Positions 17,122 through 25,699 of a DNA stretch of 64,000 nucleotides are shown piece by piece. This stretch comes from a virus: positions 18,059 to 82,058 of IMG/VR virus record IMGVR_UViG_3300050166_000039; one strand, written 5' to 3'. The translations under genes and the position numbers were made by a program. Each line of letters opens with the position of its first letter. The stretch's first letter is position 1. The notes under the pieces are model-generated. The model was not told the DNA's origin. It worked only from the letters and a program-made list of their open reading frames with translations, and searched no databases.

Positions 17122-17141
17122 CAATTAAAAATAAATCTAGT

Positions 17142-17234
17142 ATGAACTATAAGATCGCGGTTGTCATTGGCATTTTAATCATCATCTCGGTGATGATACA
17201 GTTAACTGATAGAAATCAACATAGAAGATACTGA
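17142..17234 (+). CDS. Tiny single-pass membrane protein
   Basis: 30 residues: MNYKIAVVIGILIIISVMIQ is one hydrophobic helix, with a short basic tail. Fits neatly between thymidylate synthase and the next gene, 5 bases before its ATG. Confidence 0.55.
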   Translation: MNYKIAVVIGILIIISVMIQLTDRNQHRRY

Positions 17235-17239
17235 TTGAC

Positions 17240-17899
17240 ATGACAAGCTTAGAAAAATTTAAGGAGGCTGGTTGGGTTCATCTAAAAGGTGCGTTGCCGA
17301 TAACAGAGGTTGAAAAGGCCCAGAGAATCACAATTCAGTTAAAGCAGCGTCTTATTGACCTGGGCTTAATAGGTACTGAAAAAGAATTTGGCACGAAAAT
17401 GTACTGGTCTGGGCTAGACATGGCCGGCATGGAGAGCAGAGAGCTGTATGATATGTATACCTCTAGTGCAATGTATGAGATTGCAAGTCTATTTCTAGAG
17501 GCTCAACCCTATCTCTTCAACGATCAGATAGTGGTTAAATTACCGAACGAGAACTTTGAGTTCTCTCCACGCTATGACAATCAGTATGGCCCAGACCCCG
17601 AAGCAGCACTTAAAGGAGATTTTAAGACTATTACGTGCGCTTGGATTCTAGATGACTTTAAGATGTGCAATGGGCCAATTCACTTACAGCATAAACAGAG
17701 TGGAGTATGGAGCACTCCATTACCCAGGGTCGGAGACATGCTGATTTGGGATGGAAATACTGTCCATAAATCTGGGATAAATAAAGATATAAATCCAAGA
17801 AGAATCTGGTTAAACGTTTACTCGACAATAAACATGTCAACGTTAGCTCCAGGCTTCAATAACCTTTATACTGACAAATTCAATGGAAATCTTAGGTAA
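17240..17899 (+). CDS. Phytanoyl-CoA dioxygenase-like (2OG-Fe(II)) protein
   Basis: 219 residues. The end LPRVGDMLIWDGNTVHKSGIN followed by RRIWLNVY is the distal His/Arg block of PhyH-type 2-oxoglutarate oxygenases. The usual HxD iron motif is not clear: the matching place reads SPRYDNQYG, with Arg where His is expected. It may be inactive or use another ligand. First gene of the decoration cluster; overlaps the next gene by 17 bases. Confidence 0.65.
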   Translation: MTSLEKFKEAGWVHLKGALPITEVEKAQRITIQLKQRLIDLGLIGTEKEFGTKMYWSGLDMAGMESRELYDMYTSSAMYEIASLFLEAQPYLFNDQIVVKLPNENFEFSPRYDNQYGPDPEAALKGDFKTITCAWILDDFKMCNGPIHLQHKQSGVWSTPLPRVGDMLIWDGNTVHKSGINKDINPRRIWLNVYSTINMSTLAPGFNNLYTDKFNGNLR

Positions 17900-18470
17900 C
17901 GATATTTTTGTATTCAAAAACGCGGTAACTGGTCAGCTCTTCACTAAGTTAAGAGAGCTGTTTAATACGGCTCCGATTAATAGAGATCAGTTTAAGAAAG
18001 AGCTAGAAGAGAGTCATGTTATTGAGCTGAATCAGGTACTCAAAGAGAAGATAGAAGAGCCTATTTACAAGTACCTATTAGACTTAAAACTGGACTCCAG
18101 ACCCGATCTATTAGATTATAGTGGATGCTTTAACACTGATCTTGAATATTATGAGAAGTATAAAGAGTTTAGAAACTCTTTAAGAGACTCGAATCCAATT
18201 CAGGTTGAAACAGCAATGGCCAGAGAGTTACATAGAGGAAATTTAGTATACTATAGTAATTTCGTAGAATGGAAAGGCCATCTCAATAAATTCGGTATCT
18301 TCGTTAATGTCTCAGAGGGCGGCGAGAACACAACAACCCTAAAGTTTCCTATACAACAACAAGAGTGCACTCTATTACAAGGAGATATTGTAGTTTCACC
18401 CGGAGGTATCACACATCCATACTTAATAGATGTTATTAACGGCAAATTAAAATTCATCCAGGCACTATGA
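17883..18470 (+). CDS. 2OG-oxygenase (prolyl-4-hydroxylase)-like protein, copy A
   Basis: 195 residues. C-terminal EGGENTTTLKFP, LLQGDIVVSPGG and THPYLIDVINGKLKF follow the double-stranded beta-helix layout of P4H-type oxygenases, with His and Lys at the iron/2OG positions. The proximal HxD is not obvious. A paralogue is at 20104 with the same length and ending. The next gene, an SGNH-like protein, starts 4 bases inside. Confidence 0.5.
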   Translation: MEILGNDIFVFKNAVTGQLFTKLRELFNTAPINRDQFKKELEESHVIELNQVLKEKIEEPIYKYLLDLKLDSRPDLLDYSGCFNTDLEYYEKYKEFRNSLRDSNPIQVETAMARELHRGNLVYYSNFVEWKGHLNKFGIFVNVSEGGENTTTLKFPIQQQECTLLQGDIVVSPGGITHPYLIDVINGKLKFIQAL

Positions 18471-19177
18471 TTTATTCTTACGGCTGTTCTTTTAGCACAG
18501 AGTATGAGGTAGGGAAAGAGGCTTTCTGGCTTAAAAAGCTAGCAGATCACTTAGGTGATCAGTTTGAGGCGTGGGGCACTGGAGGAGGAGAGCATCATGA
18601 AGCATATCATAGACTTCTCTTCTCAATGAGAGACTTTAAAAAAGGAGACTTGGTGATCTTTCAGTTCTCAGATCACCATAGAATAGGCCTGAGACACAAG
18701 AACTATTATATAACAACGGCCGGTGTTAAAAGAGACACACCCGAAGAAACATTGGATAATATAGAGTTTTTAAGAAAGGTGGTGAATATTGATAAGACCG
18801 ATGAGGAATATTTGTCACTCTTTGAGTTTAGTCAGAAATGGGCAAAGCATCAAATATTTCACAGTTACTGGAATGTATGGAACCTTCTTAAATATTTAGA
18901 GAAGACGATCGGAATTAAATTTGTGATAATGGCCCTAGATCAAACATGGGCTAACGTAATTCCAGAGGATCACTACACTAACATACCCTTCTTTCCAATC
19001 GGAAGGGCTATTAAGAATGAAAACTTTACACTATTAGACGGTGCCAAGAACATAGGACTGGACTCTTTTTGTATAGAAAACGGGCTAACCATTTCTGAGA
19101 TAGATGGGCATCCTAACAAAATGGGACATCATGCAATTACAAACATTCTAATTAAACACTTAAAGGAGAATGGATAA
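18467..19177 (+). CDS. SGNH-hydrolase-like protein, copy A
   Basis: 236 residues. MIYSYGCSFS places a Ser in a GxS block-I setting, GTGGGEHHEAYHRL supplies block II, and IDGHPNKMGHH gives the DxxHP-type block V. SGNH enzymes remove or transfer acyl groups on sugars and lipids. Paralogous to 20694; the two genes share phrases such as LDQTWANVIPEDHY. Coupled to the upstream oxygenase-like gene. Confidence 0.65.
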   Translation: MIYSYGCSFSTEYEVGKEAFWLKKLADHLGDQFEAWGTGGGEHHEAYHRLLFSMRDFKKGDLVIFQFSDHHRIGLRHKNYYITTAGVKRDTPEETLDNIEFLRKVVNIDKTDEEYLSLFEFSQKWAKHQIFHSYWNVWNLLKYLEKTIGIKFVIMALDQTWANVIPEDHYTNIPFFPIGRAIKNENFTLLDGAKNIGLDSFCIENGLTISEIDGHPNKMGHHAITNILIKHLKENG

Positions 19178-19985
19178 CATTAAATGTATTGTAACGGTGG
19201 GAACTTCTTTCACGGCCGGCGGTGGCTTTGAAGAAAACAATGCGTTGAGACCTATCATGAATAGATGGGAACCCGAGCCATTGCCGACTTCTATGTTTGA
19301 GTGCTCCTGGCCTGGTCAACTTAAGAAACTGATTAAGCCCGAGATTAAAGTTATAAACTTAGGCATGCCTGGAGCCGGCCATGAGTACTTGATAAGAATT
19401 ACAGAGGAATGGATCGCTAATAATCCTGATAAGTATGAGCTAGAGAGAACTCTTTTTTTATTGGAGACCTCAGCTCTAGGAAGAAGTGAGTTTTGGGACG
19501 CGGAGTTAGGGCAACATATTGTATGTAACTGGGAACAGAAAGGAGATAGAATGCACGCATCTCTACACAGCGGTCAATACTGGAAAGATTCACCTGAAAA
19601 AATACAAGCTATTAATAAAAATGAAGACTTAATGTCTGAGTGGCTAACTAAGTTTATTGGCTTTGAACAATTCTTAGAGAAGGCAGAGTCAAGTCAATTT
19701 AATTTCTTTTGCAAGTTAAACTATCTAGGTTACAAATTTGCACATTACGGTACACCTTTCACTAATCCTGTAATAGAAGAGGATCCACTGATTAAATCAA
19801 AGGCTCTATATTTAGAGCATAAAGGTAGAAAATATACTTCTATTCACGAATATCTTGACGCTTCAAAGTTAACGATAACCGATTTTACACATGGTGAGGC
19901 AGTGGACTTTCATGCTAGCTTGAAGGGAAATCTTCACATAGCTCATTTCTATTACGCGCAACTAAAACAGTTATATAATATATGA
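19170..19985 (+). CDS. SGNH-hydrolase-like protein, third type
   Basis: 271 residues. VTVGTSFTAGGGFEENN (block I), SWPGQL, NLGMPGAGHEY (block II/III) and DFHASLKGNLH (block V) are visible. More distant from the other two SGNH-like proteins. Overlaps its upstream neighbour by 8 bases, so it is part of the same operon. Probable substrate is a phage or host glycan, not proven. Confidence 0.6.
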   Translation: MDNIKCIVTVGTSFTAGGGFEENNALRPIMNRWEPEPLPTSMFECSWPGQLKKLIKPEIKVINLGMPGAGHEYLIRITEEWIANNPDKYELERTLFLLETSALGRSEFWDAELGQHIVCNWEQKGDRMHASLHSGQYWKDSPEKIQAINKNEDLMSEWLTKFIGFEQFLEKAESSQFNFFCKLNYLGYKFAHYGTPFTNPVIEEDPLIKSKALYLEHKGRKYTSIHEYLDASKLTITDFTHGEAVDFHASLKGNLHIAHFYYAQLKQLYNI

Positions 19986-20104
19986 TAAAGAAACTAATTA
20001 ACATGATCAAAACAAAGTGGATCATATACAAAAAGAAACAGGCTTTTAAGAAAGCGATCGGTAAATATAAAAAGCAAGATCCCTTTAATTATAAAAATTT
20101 TTAA
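19982..20104 (+). CDS. Small very basic protein
   Basis: 40 residues with about 14 Lys/Arg (TKWIIYKKKQAFKKAIGKYK). Both ends are coupled (ATGA and TAATG), which supports a real gene. Could bind nucleic acid or membrane. Confidence 0.6.
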   Translation: MIKKLINMIKTKWIIYKKKQAFKKAIGKYKKQDPFNYKNF

Positions 20105-20697
20105 TGGAAATTTTAGATTCTAACATTTTACTATTTAGGAAGGCTGCCACCTCTTCAATAATGAAAATTATTGATAATCACATATCTACTCTACAAGTAA
20201 ATGATAGTTATGCGCAATCACACTTAAACGAGGTTGAAAAGGAAAAGCTAACAAAGTTCTTTAACGAGAAGACAGATCCTGAAATGTTAGATTATTTTCT
20301 AAATTTCAAGGCTGCTAGCAGACCAGATTTGAATTCTTCGATGTGGAAACACTATATTGATGCAGAATGGTTTGACAAAACCAGTGAATTCAGAAACAAA
20401 TTAAGAGAAAATTTTGCAACTAGAATAGGATACGCTGCCGCAAAAATGTTTCATAGATCAAATATTGGGTATGAAGGTGCTAATAATGTAAATATAATAG
20501 GAGAACTAAATAGATTTGCATATCATATTGGGGCAAGCGAAGACGCTTCACATGATTCTGTCATCGTATTTCCTTTACAAAAGATTAGTGTCAAGCTAAA
20601 CAAGGGAGATGTACTTGTTTCACCAGGTTCAATATCACATCCATACGTAATTACGAACGTAATTAACGGCAAATTCAAATTCTTAGAAGCGATATGA
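20104..20697 (+). CDS. 2OG-oxygenase-like protein, copy B
   Basis: 197 residues, paralogue of the gene at 17883: same start MEIL.., same end (KGDVLVSPGSISHPYVI, then VINGKFKFLEAI). Divergence is large, so the duplication is old or the copies came separately. As in copy A, an SGNH-like gene follows with a 4-base overlap. Confidence 0.5.
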   Translation: MEILDSNILLFRKAATSSIMKIIDNHISTLQVNDSYAQSHLNEVEKEKLTKFFNEKTDPEMLDYFLNFKAASRPDLNSSMWKHYIDAEWFDKTSEFRNKLRENFATRIGYAAAKMFHRSNIGYEGANNVNIIGELNRFAYHIGASEDASHDSVIVFPLQKISVKLNKGDVLVSPGSISHPYVITNVINGKFKFLEAI

Positions 20698-21479
20698 TCT
20701 ATTCATACGGATGTTCATTCAGTACTAGACAGTTAGTTGAAGTTGAAGACTTTTGGGTTCATCTACTAGCAAAGCACTATAAGACTCCTTATGAGGCATG
20801 GGGCACAGGAGGAAATGAGTATCATGAAGCATTTCATAGACTTTTAGGTTGTATGCACGAATTCAAGAAGGATGACTTAATCGTCTTTGAATTCACAGAT
20901 CACACTAGAATCGGGGTTACGGTAAACGGAAAGTACATAACGACTGCTATTATAACCAGAGCTACGCCTGATGAAACAATGCAGCATATCAATCATCAGA
21001 GAATCTATAATGGAATAGATAAAGACGATGAGGATTACGCTAGCTTGTATGATTTCTCTAATATATGGGCAGATTCACAGATGTTCTATCATTACTGGAG
21101 AGTCTGGAATCTTTTAACCTATTTACAGGACACGGTCGGAATTCATTTTATACTATTATTCTTAGATCAAACATGGGCTAACGTAATTCCAGAGGACCAT
21201 TATAAGAATATTCCAATGTTTGAACTCAAAAAACCTTACATTGGTTATGAGAATCCAAAATCTAAAATAAGAGATCCGGAGAAAAACATATCCCTGGCTA
21301 AATTCTGTTTTGATAGAGCAGCCACTATTGGAGGCAGTGATAAATATAAAGAAGATGTAAGATGGCATCCAGAAGACGGCCACCCAGATGACATAGGAAA
21401 TAGGCTGTTCACCGAACAGATCATAAATCACATTAACACAAAGTGGGACGAGACTAATCCATATCGTCAATTAAAATAG
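20694..21479 (+). CDS. SGNH-hydrolase-like protein, copy B
   Basis: 261 residues. MIYSYGCSFSTRQL, WGTGGNEYHEAFHRL and EDGHPDDIGNRL correspond block by block to the copy at 18467. About 25 residues longer, with an insertion before the last block. Completes the second oxygenase-SGNH pair; the carbamoyltransferase begins 8 bases later. Confidence 0.65.
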   Translation: MIYSYGCSFSTRQLVEVEDFWVHLLAKHYKTPYEAWGTGGNEYHEAFHRLLGCMHEFKKDDLIVFEFTDHTRIGVTVNGKYITTAIITRATPDETMQHINHQRIYNGIDKDDEDYASLYDFSNIWADSQMFYHYWRVWNLLTYLQDTVGIHFILLFLDQTWANVIPEDHYKNIPMFELKKPYIGYENPKSKIRDPEKNISLAKFCFDRAATIGGSDKYKEDVRWHPEDGHPDDIGNRLFTEQIINHINTKWDETNPYRQLK

Positions 21480-21487
21480 AATAGAAA

Positions 21488-23173
21488 ATGATTCAGTTAG
21501 GCATTTCAGCTTTTTATCATGATGCAGCGGCCTGTATTGTTAAAAACGGTAAAGTTCTAAGAGCTGTCGAAGAAGAAAGATTCACAGGAGTAAAGCACGA
21601 TCAATCTTTTCCAATTAATTCAATTAATTGGATGCTAGCCGATTTAAACTTAACGATTGAAGACATAGATCAAGTTTGTTGGTACGAGGATCCAGCCCTT
21701 AAAAAAGATAGGGTGATTTCAATCTTTAATCAATTCTTCTTTAAGTCACTATGGAACAGATTTAAGTTTTTAAAGAGACACTCGATAGAAGGAAACATTC
21801 CACAATTATTAAAGCATGAATTAGGATACAATGGAGAAATTAAGTATACTAATCATCATGAAAGTCACGCAGCCTTTTCATATTTTACATCTTCATACAA
21901 TCACGCAGCGGTAGTGTCAATTGATGGCGTTGGAGAATGGGCAACCACCACTATTTATAGAGGCGATGGAGCACAGTTGACAAAGATACTACAGGTTAAT
22001 TTTCCACACTCAATTGGAATGTTATATTCTACAATCACTGCCTTTTTAGGATTTCAACCAAATGAAGGAGAATATAAAGTGATGGGCTTGGCCCCATACG
22101 GAGATCCTACAAAGTATCAGCATCTCCTATTAAACCTAATTAATTTTAGACCAAACGGTAAGTTTGAGATTGATCAAACTCATTTTACATGGGGCTATTC
22201 AGACACCATCATGTTTAAGGAGTCTTTATGTGAATATTTACAACTTCCAGTAAGACTTAAAGGCGAAGAAATAACACAAGACCACAAGGATCTGGCAGTG
22301 GCGCTACAAAAAACTTACGAGACAGTATTCTTACATATCCTGAAAGCAGCGAAGCAGATCACCGGATACGATAACGTATGCTTAAGTGGAGGCTGTGCAT
22401 ATAATGGTGTTGCAAATAATAGAGCGTATGAGGTCTTTAATTCGGTATGGGTTCCCTTTGCTCCTTCGGATTCTGGCTCTTGTATTGGAGCTTGCTTAGC
22501 AAACTATCATGGCCCAAGATGCAACAATACAACACCATACCTGGGTCCTGTATTCGATGACGATGACGCCAAGTCTGCGTTAAAAGCATGGGAAGATCAG
22601 ATTGAATGGACAGAACACGAAGAGGCAGAGCTGATAAGTAAAACTGCTAAAGCAATCAATGCAGGTCATGTGATAGGCTGGTTTCAGGGCCGAATGGAGT
22701 TTGGCGCCAGGGCCTTAGGTAATAGATCTATTCTTGCATCTCCACTAGGAGAAACTACAAAGGCCAGATTGAATCAAGTGATTAAGAAGAGAGAAGGATT
22801 TAGACCCTTTGCGCCTTCATGTGTAGAGAGCGAAGCCGATAAGTTCTTTGAAATCAAGGACACAGTGCCCTACATGAATCAAGTGATGCAGGTTAGATCG
22901 AAATGGAAGATGCCGGCAATTACACACGCTGACGGCTCGGCCAGAGTGCAAACTGTCAATAAGAAGCAGAATGAAAAGTATCATGCGTTGTTAACCGAGT
23001 TAGGCAAGATCTCAGGTTATCCTATCAGCCTAAACACTTCTTTTAATTTTAAGGATCAGACTATTACAATGACACCGTTTCAGGCCATAGAGCGTTTCTT
23101 AGACTGTGACATGGACGTGTTGGTGATTAATAATTTTTACATAGTAAAAAGATCTGAAACTTATTCACTGTAA
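21488..23173 (+). CDS. Carbamoyltransferase (NodU/TobZ family)
   Basis: 561 residues, full length. N-terminal Kae1-like ATPase domain: GISAFYHDAAACIV, EEERFTGVKHD, HHESHAAFSYF (metal-binding His), SIDGVGEW, LSGGCAYNGVANN, APSDSGSCIGA. C-terminal YrdC-like part: GRMEFGARALGNRSILA, GFRPFAPS and LNTSFNF. The family transfers carbamoyl from carbamoyl phosphate to hydroxyls of sugars or antibiotics. In this cluster a glycan or modified nucleoside is the likely acceptor (inference). Confidence 0.92.
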   Translation: MIQLGISAFYHDAAACIVKNGKVLRAVEEERFTGVKHDQSFPINSINWMLADLNLTIEDIDQVCWYEDPALKKDRVISIFNQFFFKSLWNRFKFLKRHSIEGNIPQLLKHELGYNGEIKYTNHHESHAAFSYFTSSYNHAAVVSIDGVGEWATTTIYRGDGAQLTKILQVNFPHSIGMLYSTITAFLGFQPNEGEYKVMGLAPYGDPTKYQHLLLNLINFRPNGKFEIDQTHFTWGYSDTIMFKESLCEYLQLPVRLKGEEITQDHKDLAVALQKTYETVFLHILKAAKQITGYDNVCLSGGCAYNGVANNRAYEVFNSVWVPFAPSDSGSCIGACLANYHGPRCNNTTPYLGPVFDDDDAKSALKAWEDQIEWTEHEEAELISKTAKAINAGHVIGWFQGRMEFGARALGNRSILASPLGETTKARLNQVIKKREGFRPFAPSCVESEADKFFEIKDTVPYMNQVMQVRSKWKMPAITHADGSARVQTVNKKQNEKYHALLTELGKISGYPISLNTSFNFKDQTITMTPFQAIERFLDCDMDVLVINNFYIVKRSETYSL

Positions 23174-23187
23174 AACGTATAAACTAC

Positions 23188-23622
23188 ATGAAGCACGCAA
23201 TTACATCAATGTATGCTAATCCCATACATCCCGGACACATAGAGTGTCTAAAATTATCAAAGGAACTGGCAGATCATCTTTGGGTCATAGTCAATAATGA
23301 CCATCAGGCACGGTTAAAGAGAGGAGTTGAGTCTTTTCAGGATGAGGATTTCAGAGTCACAGTAGTCAAGTCTATTAGATATGTAGACAATGCAATTATC
23401 TCAATTGATCAGGACGCAACAGTTTGCACTTCTATTGAGCAGGTTCATAATTACATTAAGATTATGGATCCTGAGGCAGAGATCATCTTTACTAAAGGTG
23501 GTGACCGATTCGCTGATGAAATTCCAGAGAAGAAGGTATGTGATAAATTAGGAATTAAGATTGTGGATGGACTGGGCCTTAAAACACATCACTCGAGTCA
23601 AATAGTTAAAATTCAATCATAA
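23188..23622 (+). CDS. Cytidylyltransferase-like nucleotidyltransferase
   Basis: 144 residues with HPGH at about 11-14 (SMYANPIHPGHIE), the HxGH signature, and a C-terminal LKTHHSSQIV that stands where ISSSxIR-type motifs occur. Activates a phosphorylated sugar or alcohol as its NDP form. Next to the carbamoyltransferase, so it may prepare a carrier-bound sugar. Confidence 0.85.
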   Translation: MKHAITSMYANPIHPGHIECLKLSKELADHLWVIVNNDHQARLKRGVESFQDEDFRVTVVKSIRYVDNAIISIDQDATVCTSIEQVHNYIKIMDPEAEIIFTKGGDRFADEIPEKKVCDKLGIKIVDGLGLKTHHSSQIVKIQS

Positions 23623-23822
23623 TGAAAAAGTTATTAGCACTTGCGTTAACACTACTCGCCTTAGAAGGTTGTGTAGTTAGACCAATGAGAATGTATCCAG
23701 TAGGAGGCATCTATATTGGCCGTAGCTCTTATAGAAGAGTGCCAAACTATCATAGATCAAGAACCTATTGGAGCCCGGTTCCAGTAAAGCCAGTTAAACC
23801 CCTTAAACCCAGAAACAGATGA
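23622..23822 (+). CDS. Small lipoprotein
   Basis: 66 residues. MKKLLALALTLLALEGC is a good lipoprotein signal with the Cys at 17. The mature part is Arg/Pro/Tyr-rich and ends PVKPVKPLKPRNR. Coupled to both neighbours by overlaps. Confidence 0.78.
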   Translation: MKKLLALALTLLALEGCVVRPMRMYPVGGIYIGRSSYRRVPNYHRSRTYWSPVPVKPVKPLKPRNR

Positions 23823-24274
23823 GAAAATGGTTAGCCAAAAAATTATTAGGTAAAGACTATACGGTTGTTGAAACCAATGTAGCACCCAGAAAAATAGTTA
23901 AGCCTATTCATATAATGATCGACGAGATCTTACAGGAGTTTGATTTCAATAAGGTTCATTATGTAATGCAAGAATTAAACTGGACCTGGGTAAAACAACC
24001 TGTAAACGGATTTAAGTCATTTGAAGACATTGAACATGCAGAGATGGGAGTTCCAAGTCTTGATAGAATTAAGATGGCAGCTGTTGAGAGAATCTGGTCA
24101 GCGATTGACGAGGCACAAAACCCTATAAACTCTGAAAACAGCGAGGATTGTCCATACACATGTTCTTCGGGTGGATTTCAAGCAACTGTTTATAAGGATA
24201 AAGAGGGTCTTATCTCACTTATCGCACTAGAGTTCGTATTGACAGAATGGGACTCAACTTACGAAGAAGATTAA
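23819..24274 (+). CDS. Conserved phage hypothetical protein
   Basis: 151 residues. Contains FDFNKVHYVMQELNWTW and TCSSGGFQATV with LEFVLTEWD at the end, a combination I recognise from several Bacteroidetes phages. Soluble, no catalytic residues evident. Confidence 0.78.
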   Translation: MRKWLAKKLLGKDYTVVETNVAPRKIVKPIHIMIDEILQEFDFNKVHYVMQELNWTWVKQPVNGFKSFEDIEHAEMGVPSLDRIKMAAVERIWSAIDEAQNPINSENSEDCPYTCSSGGFQATVYKDKEGLISLIALEFVLTEWDSTYEED

Positions 24275-24292
24275 TAATAATATTTATATAAA

Positions 24293-24547
24293 ATGGAAAA
24301 CACGACTTCACCACAAATTGCCTGCATGAAGCTGAAAGATTTAAAAGTCTGGATGAATATGCTACCGAATGAATTTTTAGAATATGATTTAGTAGTAGCT
24401 GCAAATGGAATACAGCCTAGCGGAGTATTCATATATGAAAAAGAATATACTGTTAGAGGATTTGATGTCGACGATGTCGGCAAACAAGTTTTATTTTTGC
24501 ATGCAGCGGACGACAGTAAGGTTAAAAGAAACAAAATTATAATCTAG
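24293..24547 (+). CDS. Hypothetical protein
   Basis: 84 residues, beta-rich, with no motif. The stop is immediately followed by the ATG of the glycosyltransferase, so the two are probably co-translated. Confidence 0.72.
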   Translation: MENTTSPQIACMKLKDLKVWMNMLPNEFLEYDLVVAANGIQPSGVFIYEKEYTVRGFDVDDVGKQVLFLHAADDSKVKRNKIII

Positions 24548-25699
24548 ATGGAAAATAATAGAAGACCAACTCTTGCATTTGCAACTATGTGCAAAAACGA
24601 AGAGCATATCATAGGTGCGGTGTTAGATGCGGTATCTCCATACATAGATTACTTGGTGGTGGCGGATAATGGTTCTACTGATAGAACTCTTGAAATCGTG
24701 CAAGAGTTTATGGATAGAACTGGAATCCCAGGAGAAATTTACAGAGACGAATGGCATGGTTTTGATAAGAATAAAACCATGATGATGGAATATGTATACG
24801 ATAAAACAGATTACGTATTACACCTAGATGCAGATGACGTACTAGCAGGAGACTTTAGCTTCGCTAATCAGGATACAGGATATGACACGTACTTGATGAC
24901 AATGAAACGTGGTAGTTTTAATTGGAAAGCAACTGTCATTTATAACAATAGACTGAGATGGAAATTCTGTGGAGTAGCTCACACTATCATTAAGTGCCTG
25001 GATAAACCATTCGGTTATAGCATGGGAGATCTTTCTAGTAGAGGTTGGGTTATAGCAGATGGTGTTGGTTCAAGAGCGTTTGATCCAAAAAAATATCTGT
25101 ATGATGCCGAAAGATTACAAAAGCAGTTCTTCGATACTCTTTACAATGATCCAGATGGACTAAACACTCGTTCTGTATTCTATACTGCTCAAAGTTTTAT
25201 GGATTACGGGATGATACAGGAGGCTCTACAGTGGCACTGTCTTTATTTAAAGCTAAAGAATACTTGGATTGAAGAAGAATTTGAGGCTAGAATGAGAATC
25301 TCCAAATGTTTAATGTCTCTTGGCCATGGAAAGGATGAAGTGATTCGACAGATGGATGAAGCAATTAAAATATTCTCAGATAGAGCCGAACCATATTATG
25401 CATTAGGTTATTATCTAAATCAAGTTGGAGATCATGAATTAGCGTATCAATACTTATCTAAAGGAATTAAGTGTTCTCTAGAAAATGCTAAATCAAAGTA
25501 CGTTCTATTCATTGAAGATTATTGTTACGGTATAGGAATGAATGATCAGCTTTCAATCGCTTGTATAGGAACTGGTAGAGTTGAACAAGGCATTGCGTTA
25601 ATCAATGAAATCATAGATGATCCTGTATTTATTGATGATAAGCCTAGATTAACTGAAAATCTTAAAAGACTAAAAGAACTACAAGCAGTAAATGCATAA
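24548..25699 (+). CDS. Family 2 glycosyltransferase with TPR-like tail
   Basis: 383 residues. GT-A fold start LAFATMCKNEEHIIGAVL, nucleotide-sugar site ADNGSTDRT, and the metal-binding LDADD near residue 97. After about residue 220 the protein is helical in repeats resembling TPRs (YYALGYYLNQVGDHELAYQY). Same architecture as SPBc2/SunS-like glycosyltransferases. Overlaps the Glf-like gene by 8 bases. Confidence 0.88.
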   Translation: MENNRRPTLAFATMCKNEEHIIGAVLDAVSPYIDYLVVADNGSTDRTLEIVQEFMDRTGIPGEIYRDEWHGFDKNKTMMMEYVYDKTDYVLHLDADDVLAGDFSFANQDTGYDTYLMTMKRGSFNWKATVIYNNRLRWKFCGVAHTIIKCLDKPFGYSMGDLSSRGWVIADGVGSRAFDPKKYLYDAERLQKQFFDTLYNDPDGLNTRSVFYTAQSFMDYGMIQEALQWHCLYLKLKNTWIEEEFEARMRISKCLMSLGHGKDEVIRQMDEAIKIFSDRAEPYYALGYYLNQVGDHELAYQYLSKGIKCSLENAKSKYVLFIEDYCYGIGMNDQLSIACIGTGRVEQGIALINEIIDDPVFIDDKPRLTENLKRLKELQAVNA

